Shown here: in pieces, positions 34,701-46,700 of the stretch
How positions within the stretch are numbered: the stretch's first letter is position 1
Layout of the letters: every line of letters begins with the position of its first letter
Notes under the pieces: generated by a model
What the model saw: the letters and a program-made list of their open reading frames with translations, nothing else
The model's database searches: none
What the model was told of the DNA's origin: nothing
Program-made: the position numbers and the translations under genes
DNA from: Mactromeris polynyma
Lineage: Eukaryota > Mollusca > Bivalvia > Venerida > Mactridae
Length of the DNA stretch: 64,000 nucleotides
Direction: 5' to 3'
NCBI GenBank assembly: GCA_032209605.1
Contig: JASFXZ010000008.1
Coordinates: forward strand, 6,076,001-6,140,000

Positions 34701-37700
34701 AGCAGTTGTAGTTGTAGCCTTGGTATTGTGCGAAACTACAACATCCGCGTTCAATGGCAAGGTTGAATAGTCAACAATAGCACAATCTATCTTACCTCCA
34801 CATTTCCTCTTTATAATTTTCTTGAAGTCAAGTACATGGACTTCCCATTTCTTGGTTGCCTGAACATAACCCCACAACATGGCAACAGAACTTTTACCAT
34901 CTGGTTCCCCAATAAGACCTGAAAGTATTTGCTATAATCCTATAAACTTGTCACAATTTGATAAGGGTCACTTGGTGACCTTATGTTTTACATTCAGTGT
35001 ATGAATATGTGAAGATAGTTCCATTGTAGCAAGTGTATACGTGTAAATGGTTAGTGCACCCATCGTTTTTTATAAAAATGTCACGCTGACCTTGCACAGG
35101 AAGCTCCGGAAATGGCATATCCACGAAAAGCATGTAGTTGGAGTTCATGTACAATTGTATACATGTCAACATTTTGAAAATTTTGCTCATTTTAATGCAT
35201 TGTTGTGTTGAAAAATGTCAGAAGGTGTGCATGGGTTAATATGGACATTTTCAATATCATGGGGTGAACATCTAAAATATAGCCATCAAGATGCAGTACA
35301 GATAAAAAAAATATACCATCAAATAAACATCAAAATTATCTTTCAGTTGGTACCAGTATGTCCATGTTTAACCCCCTGGTATCCAAAAAACAAGAGGGCT
35401 ATAATGGCCCTATATCGCTCACCCGAGTACACTGCCATTTTTATTTACAAAAAAATAAGTTGTTTTTACGAAATACTTTTTTTGTATTTACAAAATAATA
35501 ATTTGTTTCGACACAAAATAATTTGTATTTACAAAAAATAATTTGCATTTACAAAATAATACTTCGTTTTTACGAAATAATAATTCGTATTTACAAAAAA
35601 TAATTCGAAATATCGAAAGAGGACCACCTAAGGATCATTTTCTGCAAAATTTGATCAAAATTTATTAAGTGGTTTAGGAGGAAATGTCATTCATAGTTTG
35701 CACTATATACATATAGGGAACAAGCCCCGCCCCCTGGCGGCCATCTTTTTTGACGGAACTTAATAATTTATGCAATCTTGTAAGAGGACCACTAGATAAT
35801 GCTACACACCAATATCAAAGCTCTAGACCTTAAGGTTTTGGACAAGAAGAATTTCAAAGTTTACACTTTTAAAATCTATTTTTAGCTCCTGTGAACTAAT
35901 TATGCAGCGGACCGGAACGATTTATGCAACTTTGAAATAGGCCCACCCAAGGATCATTTGTGTGACATTTGAACAAAATCCCTTCAGTGGTATAGGAGGA
36001 GATGTTGTTTAAAGAAAATGTTGACTCACAACGACGCACGACAGACATTCATCGATCCTAAAAGCTCACCATGAGCACTTCATGAGCTAAAAAATGATCC
36101 TATGCACACTTTCTTTTTGACTCAACAAATTTCATTTATAGAATTAATCAGACAATATTCAGTGTTATAATTAATTTTCATGTGTAGTTAGGGGTTGCCA
36201 AACAAACAATTGTTTAATTATGGCCTAATGAAAATAGGAATGTACACTGATCTAAAGTTGTTTACACCTCTGACCTATGAAGAACACTATTAAAGGTGTG
36301 CTGAATTTCTTACCTGTAACATTGAGCACTTTATCAGTAAATTGATACTCATGCCAGCATCTCCCCTCATCAAGAGAGAATTTGATAATTTTAGGATTTA
36401 ATTCAGAATGAGAAACTGCAGCCAAAAACCCTCCGTGATCACCAATCAAGTAGCTATGTGGTCCTTTCAGAGCCTGAAAATATCACGTTTAAACAAACTG
36501 AATTAATTAACTGAATGTAATGACACAATGCATACCCATGATTTGCGTACAAGAAAAATACTACCAACTGTACTTGTTCAGTTCGATTCAAAATGTACAT
36601 CACTCACACTGTTTGACAATTGAAATAAAGTCATGCTTTGTGTAAATTTAACTTATAAAGTTGATTAAGGTTAACTTCACTTTGGACTTTAATTTTAATA
36701 GCAGGATAACCATCACTAAAAGTGTGGAAACATGCATTGCTAGCAAACGTATAAATCATTTTAATTTAACTTTATATTTCAATTTCTTGTTTGTATATTT
36801 CCCAGACTTTTGAAAGATAAATTAAACATTTTTACATCTATAAACATTGGCTGTTTTCGGTCCAGTTACTGAAAGAGGTTCGGTAATTATTGCACAGCTA
36901 ATTTTAATGTTGTATTTTGTCCCTACCAAGCTCCAAGAATATCCGCCATCTCTGGAAATAAACACATCTGGTGGCGTCTTCTGTAAAGCATCGGCTACAT
37001 GACCTATAAATACATTAGTAATAAATCTGTAATATCCTACATGTATAACTGAACACTCAGGTAGGATTTGTAAGCACATGACCTATAAATACATTAGTAA
37101 TAAATCTGTAATATCCTACATGTATAACTGAACACTCAGGTAGGATTTGTAAGCACATGACCTATAAATACAGTAGTAATAAATCTGTAATATCCTACAT
37201 GTATAACTGAACACTCAGGTAGGATTTGTAAGCACATGACCTATAAATACATTAGTAATAAATCTGTAATATCCTACATGTATAACTGAACACTCAGGTA
37301 GGATTTGTAAGCACATGACCTATAAATACAGTAGTAATAAATCTGTCATATCCTACATGTATATCTGAACACTCAGGTAGGATTTGTAAGCACATGACCT
37401 ATAAATACATTAGTAATAAATCTGTAATATCCTACATGTATAACTGAACACTCGGGTAGGATTTGTAAGCACATGACCTATAAATACAGTAGTAATAAAT
37501 CTGTAATATCCTACATGTATAACTGAACACTCAGGTAGGATTTGTAAGCACATGACCTATAAATACATTAGTAATAAATCTGTAATATCCTACATGTATA
37601 ACTGAACACTCTGGTAGGATTTGTAAGCACATGACCTATAAATACATTAGTAATAAATCTGTAATATCCTACATGTATAACTGAACACTCAGGTAGGATT

Positions 37701-40700
37701 TGTAAGCACATGACCTATAAATACAGTAGTAATAAATCTGTAATATCCTACATGTATAACTGAACACTCAGGTAGGATTTGTAAGCACATGACCTATAAA
37801 TACATTAGTAATAAATCTGTAATATCCTACATGTATAACTGAACACTCAGGTAGGATTTGTAAGCACATGACCTATAAATACATTAGTAATAAATCTGTA
37901 ATATCCTACATGTATAACTGAACACTCAGGTAGGATTTGTAAGCACATGACCTATAAATACATTAGTAATAAATCTGTAATAATCCTACATGTATAACTG
38001 AACACTCAGGTAGGATTTGTAAGCACATGACCTATAAATACATTAGTAATAAATCTGTAATATCCTACATGTATAACTGAACACTCAGGTAGGATTTGTA
38101 AGCACATGACCTATAAATACATTAGTAATAAATCTGTAATATCCTACATGTATAACTGAACACTCAGGTAGGATTTGTAAGCACATGACCTATAAATACA
38201 TTAGTAATAAATCTGTAATAATCCTACATGTATAACTGAACACTCAGGTAGGATTTGTAAGCACATGACCTATAAATACATTAGTAATAAATCTGTAATA
38301 TCCAACATGTATAACTGAACACTCAGGTAGGATTTGTAATAAATCTGTAATATCCTACATGTATAACTGAACACTCAGGTAGGATTTGTAATAAATCTGT
38401 AATATCCTACATGTATAACTGAACACTCAGGTAGGATTTGTAATAAATCTGTAATATCCTACATGTATAACTGAACACTCAGGTAGGATTTGTAATAAAT
38501 CTGTAATATCCTACATGTATAACTGAACACTCAGGTAGGATTTGTAATAAATCTGTAATAATCCTACATGTATAACTGAACACTCAGGTAGGATTTGTAA
38601 TAAATCTGTAATAATCCTACATGTATAACTGAACACTCAGGTAGGATTTGTAATAAATCTGTAATATCCTAAATGTATAACTGAACACTCAGGTAGGATT
38701 TGTAAGCAGAATAACTTCTCTATGTTTGGATCAATATAATAATAATGATAAATAAGCCCTGTCAGCCTGTGAGTCACTAGACAATAGATAGTTCCAACAT
38801 TTACAATATTTGTTCCGACTTGGTCAGCCATATTGATAGGCAAATTTCCTTTGAGTTTATAGGGAATAACGATGATAAACTAATCAGATACAATTTTTTT
38901 AATTCATTATGCTCATGTGGGCAGTTGGCTCAGCAAGTTGAAGAAAAAGTGGTTGTCATATGCTAATTCTTCTGGTATTTTCTCAATTATCACATATTTG
39001 GAAATTACTCCTATAAGTGCTTATCAGTTTCGCCAATCAAAATGGCTGATGATTAAGAACAAGGGAGGTAAATGTTGTAGATGTGGGAACTTTCAATAAT
39101 GATCAAAAACATTTTAACCAAATGGGAAAAATAACGATGCTTAGGTGTATAACTTACCATAGTTCATTGAAAGTGAAATGTCGAAGTTGCTAACAGAAAA
39201 CAGTTGAATAGTTTGTATCATAATCTGCTCTTGCAATACTGCGTATACATTGTGGAATTTATCACAAAATTGCTGCAAAGGGTGAGTAACTCTCTCTGCT
39301 TCTGAGGAAAAGACACACTAAGCCTGGCAACATTTGAATGCAAGTCCTATTTGATGCATTCTATGATATTTACACAGACTATCAACTCTAAACAGATTTT
39401 AATTAACCCACACAAAACCCGAAAACTTAGGTTGTGAATGATTTCAAGAGCATATATTAAATATATTTGTTTTTGTTCCATTTTATCACATCTTACCATG
39501 GACAAGAATTAATCCGATGGCTGTTTTCTCTGATAATGGAGTTGAGGCTGTGATACCTCTCTTCATACTGTACATTCCATGGACTTGTAAATAACAGTCC
39601 TAAAACAGACACATTTAACACATTTCCATCAAGCATATCCTTCAAGAATATATAGTGTGATTTTATTATCTGTGAACGCATGAATATATTACCTGGACCA
39701 TTCATTTTAAAGTAGGGGTATTGAAAAAGCAGCAGTTATAGCTGTACGCACAAGAGCATTTTCATGCACCTGTTCACAGCCAATCTACAGCACTATATAT
39801 ATAACTCATAAAATACTTTTCATAAATGTTAGTACTGATATATTAACGCAGTATCACTGAAAGAATATCATGTCACAAATTGAATTTGATAGCTTAGAAA
39901 ATATACTTCCAATTAGTGATAAAGGCACATAGTCATATTATTTGCCAAAATATGCTAAGTCATAATAATGAGAAAATGGCATGTTAATGCCTTCATACAG
40001 CATGTCCCATTTTCCTGGGTCAGTCAGCCTGCCACTCCCCCCCCCCAGGGGCAAAACATTGATAGGTACATTACCTTAGATTCATCCTTACAAGCCACAC
40101 CTTCAGGTCGAGGGATTTTATGCCATTCAGCACCACGGTTATATGTGATCATGGAATGTATACTATCATCCTCACTTATCTGGCTAGTAATGTATACACC
40201 ACGCAATGATTGTACTTTGTAGAAATCATGGACATCACCGTAGTTAGGGTAAAGATGTCGAGGTAGAGATTCTGAATATACTACTCCTTGATTAGCCGAT
40301 GTGTATAACGTCCCATGTCCAGAGTCTACAACAGTTATATTGCAGAGATTGTAACAAACCATATCTTCACAATGTCACAAGTGCCATTTTTGCAATTTTG
40401 GGAATTACGTTTATAATTTTTGAGTTTCAAAGCATTTCAAACAACTTTGGGCTTATTGGAAATGTGATTCATGCTTGTTCCACATGGAAACTGAACAAAC
40501 AATTAGATAAAGCTTGACAAGACAAACAAATAACACCAAACTTGACAGTAATTGAGATGCAGATATCAGGTGATGATCATGAAATACATGGACATGGTGA
40601 ACAATGAGAGTAAACAGCCCAGGGTAACCTGCCAATCAGGGTAACATGCCAATCAGACATTAAAGAGCACAGGAGTAATAGTTTTTCAATTCTATATAAA

Positions 40701-43700
40701 GCACCAAATCTCTTTAAAGTTTAAAACCAACAACCTGGACCAGATAAAATAAATTTAAACCTTAGACATACTCAAACCTACACCATCTTTACCCTAATAT
40801 CCGTCTAACTTTCTGTACTAGTTACTATTGTCAAGAAATCAGACTTTCAATTTCCATCACAGAAAACAGAACTCATAAATAAAATGCAACAGACATATTG
40901 GACGTGGTATGTAATAAACAACCAATTTCATCCACAAAGTCGGCAAGTATTCATATCTCACAAAAATCAATGCGACTGTCAGCTTAATTCCGTTATCCAA
41001 TTGAGCAACTAAATTTGATATCTTATATATAAAACCCTAAACATCCATTGTGAGAAATACAATATTATATATTACTTCCTCACTGGCTTGATTACCCATA
41101 TACAATTTATTCAGATGTGGAATGGATAACAACCATTATAATTATGACAAATACTTAAATTGACAGATAAAATATCTAATGATTGCAGACAAAAATCATA
41201 ATAGTTGAATTCACAGCAACTATTGAGATAAACTTAGGGAATGAAAAGTTAAACTTTGTTAATTAATCAGATTTTTAAAAAATAAATCGGACTGTACTTC
41301 TAATAAAAAGAGTGAATAAACAACATAAGATGTTACCCATATGAAATCATGTGCCCTAATGCGTCTGAAACCATGTGACCTTACATGTCTGAAACCATGT
41401 GACCTTACATGTCTGAAACCATGATTGTGATCTTACATGTCTTAAACTATGTGACCATACATGTCTGAACCATGTGACCTTACATGTCTGAAACCATGTA
41501 ACCTTACATGTCTGAAACCATGTGACCTTACATGTCTGAAACAATGTGATCTTACATGTCTGAAACCATGATTGTGATCTTACATGTCTGAAACCATGAT
41601 TGTGATCTTACATGTCTGAAACCATGTGATCTTACATGTCTGAAACCATGTGACCTTTCATGTCTGAAACCATGCGATCTTACATGTCTGAAACCATGTG
41701 ATCCTACATGTCTGAAACCATGTGATCCTACATTTTACCTTATGCATCTGAAATAAAATGACTGTATACATCAGAAACCATGTGACTGTATACATCAGAA
41801 ATCATGTGACTGTATACATCTGAAACCATGTGACTGTATACATCTGAAACCATGTGACTTTATGCATTTGAAGCCATGTGACTGTATACATCTGAAACCA
41901 TGTGACTGTATACATCTGAAACCATGTGACTGTATACATCTGAAACCATGTGACTTTATGCATTTGAAGCCATGTGACTGTATACATCTGAAACCATGTG
42001 ACTGTATACATCTGAAACCATGTGACTGTATACTTCTGAAACCATGTGACTGTATACATCTGAAACCATGTGACTTTATGCATTTGAAGCCATGTGACAG
42101 TATACACATAAAACCATGTCACCTTATGCATCTGAAACCCCTAATGCATCTGAAACAATGTTACCTCATACATCTGAAATCATGTGACCCGATAGGTCCA
42201 AAATCATTTGACCTTCAATATTAGCATCCACATGACCAACAAATCTCAAATCATGTAGATTTAAGCAGCCTCAACCATAATTAGATTTTTTGTAGAGAAT
42301 TTTTTGGATGAAAATCATCATTCTTGGTAATTATCACATGCTTAGACTACAATGTTACATACCATCTTGGTTGTCCACATGCATGAAGATCATATTGTCT
42401 TCTATATCCATTACACTGTAAAACTAAAATATACACAATACATCATTTATATTCATCTCCTTTGACAGTGAACTATGTTGCTCACAATTGCTGTGTTCAG
42501 AGTGGTAAACAGTAAATGAAATCATCGTGAGTTTGAACATCTGACTCATGTTAGAGCTGTTGGGGGAAGTTGTCAATTGTTTATTGAGAACAAGTTAGAA
42601 CTAATTGAAAACTAAGATACCTGGTTGACATATTAAACTCCTTTATGTGTAGACTTATTTTATTACTTCTATAATATAAGTATAATTGTACTGAAAACAT
42701 TGCATGTTTATGTGAATCACTATTGAATCTGCTGGGAAACAAGATATAAATAGAACTGATTATGTTCCTTGAAGTATGTGAAAAATCCTCGAACCCAAAC
42801 ATACAGACAAAATGCCCATCTCCTCTTGGTAGCCAAGCTTCATATAATTCCAGGCGCTGGTTGCTGAGAAATAGCATGGTCATGAATGATTTACGGACAG
42901 ATGCATGCATGCACATACTAACACACGGAGCTGCAGCTATAATGCTCCTTTAAGGTACTGGCCTCTTACAGACATGATCGTAACTGTGTGAGGTAGGAAC
43001 CCATAACTTCCAACTTGAACAGCCAACACATTATTATTCACCCTACCTGAGTTCCACTACCTGTCCATTATCTACATTATAAATAACCTTACCCTGTCAG
43101 GTTCAATGGTTGGTAGCTGAGCTTCATTAAATGTATTTCCATAGTCAGTTGATATCACCAGATGACGCCAACCATACTGAATAAAAGAATATCGATTCAG
43201 GTAAATAATAGTACATATCAATACAGGTAAATCAGGTAAATAATAGTACATATCAATACAGGTAAATCAGGTAAATAATAGTACATATCGATACAGGTAA
43301 ATTAGGTAAATAATAGTACATATCCATACAGGTAAATCAGGTAAATAATAGAACATATCCATACAGGTAAATCAGGTAAATAATAGTATATCCATACAGG
43401 TAAATCAGGTAAATAATAGTACATATCCATACAGGTAAATCAGGTAAATAATAGTATATCCATACAGGTAAATCAGGTAAATAATAGTATATTCATACAG
43501 GTAAATCAGGTAAATAAAAGTTTATAAATACAGGTAAATCAGGTAAATAATAGTATATTCATACAGGTAAATCAGGTAAATAAAAGTTTATAAATACAGG
43601 TAAATCAGGTAAATAAAAGTTTATCCATACAGGTAAATCAGGTAAATAATTATTAATTTATACATTAATTTACACACAAAGTAGAGAGTTGATCAGGGTT

Positions 43701-46700
43701 CCACTAGGACTTGAAAACAGGAGTCCAAAACCATGCTTTTTACCACAGATAGGTAAAATATACAGTACTTTACACCTTTGATTGATCCGATGAAATCCTT
43801 TTATTTGTTGAGGGTGAGATTGGCGACCCATTTCATTCGCACATCGTATTAATTACTTGACTGTTGTACTATATACATGTACTTATGTGACAAACAAATC
43901 ACTTAATGGATCTATTACATATTGAATGAACACCAAACGGGAAGTTTTATTTGTTAACTATCTATTAAATTGCAGAGTAAATAAACTTCTAAAACAACAA
44001 TTTATCGTCTTTTATAAATTACTTTAACAGAAGTGCAAATTTCATTGAGTAAAGTCAGTCAAGTGTCAAAATTGCTATAAATTCCCCTCGAAAATTATAT
44101 CTTAATCTGGTAGCAGATCCGTGTTAACATGCTGGACTAGTAATCCAGGGATCGCAGGTTCGATTCCCGCTCCACCACGAACAGGAGAAACAAAAACCAA
44201 GGTCCCGTGTACGATGCTTTACGTCGGGCATGTAAAAGAACCAGGGGTGCTTCTGGAACTTGGGCATCTCCTGTTTCATGCACAATCCTTCAATATCTAA
44301 AATGACATACATTCTTCCGGAGGTATCGCCCAAATAGGAAACAGGTGGTGACAATAAATGCAAATACACAATTGTCTTAATCATTTCAATGCATACTACC
44401 TTCTTTCAGGGAACAGTCAGTTTGTATATACACATGTATACCATAGATGCCTCAAACAATAGATGACTCAAACTAATTGCTAGATCCAATGGCAGTTCGA
44501 GGTTTCAAACCTTTACTGTACTACCGTTATCTGTACACTTACTTTATCTGGGGAACTCTTAATCTGGGATGCATACAAGAATTTGCCTTGGCGTTCAAAA
44601 GAAACAACATTTTTCAGTATATCCTTGAAGTTCTCCCCAGCATCGGTAGACTTGGCTAGGGTGTAATCTGTGACAGACGTAAAGCCAAACACTGAAACAT
44701 CAAACAAATATCTACAGTAATATTTTGCTTACCTAAAAACAATCTTTTTAAGAAAAGTTTAATGAAATTTGTAATTTATAACCGCTTGAGCAAGATCCTA
44801 TACTTAAGCAAAACATTTTACAAAATGGAAAGTTAACACTTGAACATAATACATTGATTATAATACAAGAAAAAATATTGGGTTTACAAGTACAGTTCCA
44901 AGCAAAATACATGTATAATGCTTCCACAATTTTTCAAAAGGTACGGTACCTAATTTTGTACTAAATTTTTCTTATGTCTAACTTAGTTGCAACTTAAGAA
45001 CAATAAGATAAAAAAATTGAGGACGGTTGGGTTTTTGTTGGGTGGGCAGATCTGTAGATTTTATCATCTAAATAACAACTAGCACTACAATGCAAACGAA
45101 GCTTTTATATATATATATATACCAGGACTGAAGAATTTATTTTGAATGCAATGTACAGGGAAACTTGCTCTCACAACCCCCTAATCTTGGTAGCTTTTTT
45201 CAAACCCAGTAACAGAACTGTTCATTTATTTTCTTTATGACAGACGCCCCCTGATCTCTGCATCTACATATAAACACTGGGTTAATTCCCTAAGAAAAGA
45301 TCCCCAGTAAGATTGAGGGTTCATACATAGATTGCTTAAATCACTTGTAAATAAAATTACAGAAAAACCTCATTTAAAGACCTATTCAAAATTATGACCA
45401 CCCAATTAATATGACCATAGTTCTGTAGACCAGTTTTCTAATTGTTCTTCCATATTTTGACTCAATAATCGAACTACTTCATAACTAAGACTGACTTTCT
45501 TCTGAACTAAAGGTAGTCTTATCACTGAGGGTTCACTATGGTTAAAAGACAGATATCAACACTATACATTCCATGCATCATAATCAAAATGTCATGCTAA
45601 AATCAAAAACATATACAACTGAAGCAATTAAATCGTAAATTTGAAGTCTTTTAAACAAAAAAAAAAAGTTTACAACCACACAGAATCACAACAACAGTAA
45701 CTACAGCATATAATTATGTGACAAATAGGCAACTTATAATATTTTCTGATACAGTTTGATTTCCAAGTCAAAGTTTAATCAGTAAAAATCATCTCATTCC
45801 CCCATAATACTAATGCTCAGTAAGTGATGCATCAGCTCAGTCAATAAAGCTATATTTAAACATGTACGTTATATCCTCATTTATAGACCACCTCAATATT
45901 AAAACCATCTCATTAATAAGACCATATGTTCATGAACTGCTTTTCAATGTTTCTTCTACATTTTAACTCAAATATCAGACCACCTAGCAATTAAGGCCGA
46001 CTTTCTTCAGAACAAATAGTATTAGTGGTCTCATACTGGAGGTTTCACTGTACCTATACAACACATCATCATTGGGAAATAGTGTGACAGTTGTAGGACA
46101 GGTACATAAACGAAGGTGCACAAATATTTCATGAGTGTATCAAATCAATACACAGCTTGCTGCAATACACAAATGAATGCAAAAAATACACAGAAGAACT
46201 GGGTAGAGAAATACCTTGCGGATTTACTGCTGCAAACGGATGTTTAAGACTAAAGTAAGTGTGTAAGTACTGTAATCGACATGATCACCAACACAGGAGA
46301 TTATCATGTGTTCTCTCCCTTTACACATTCTAGAGTTCTCTCCCTTTATAAATTTTCCATAGTGCATGTATATATAGTACTACATATACATATACTGTAG
46401 AAGCACTATATATTTATATACTACAGAAGGTATAAATGGAGAGAACTGCAGAAGGGGTAAAGGGACAGAACTTGTGACAATCTCCTGTGGTCACTTATAA
46501 CAAATTTCTTAGAAACAAAAATAACAAGGACAGTTATATATACATCATACCAAGATCATGACAAATATCAGGGTAAACCACTAAAGTATGAGTTTCATGA
46601 AACATTCACACTTGATAAGATAATTTATCTGTACAATTAATGCCCTTGATTGCCCACTTACTTCAATATACTGATACATTAGTAGTTAAACTTTGCTAAG

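Noticed and set aside
36822..37079. Open frame joining sortilin exon 12 to upstream repeat sequence
   Set aside because: The extra N-terminal residues come from the 79-bp repeat; the phase with exon 11 requires the acceptor at 37004-37005.
39150..39310. Possible extra sortilin exon between exons 11 and 12 (a CTTACC donor-like word near 39155)
   Set aside because: Exons 11 and 12 already join perfectly in phase and in protein alignment, and the segment gives no sortilin-like peptide.
41356..42224. Open frames with repeats such as GFRCIQSH and HLKPCDCI
   Set aside because: They read the 24-bp minisatellite in intron 9; 24 is divisible by three so any stop-free unit yields a long frame.
42363..42415. 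Shorter exon 9 using the nearer TTACAG acceptor
   Set aside because: It would drop FYS and break the phase with exon 8; the ATTTTAG acceptor 8 bases upstream fits both.
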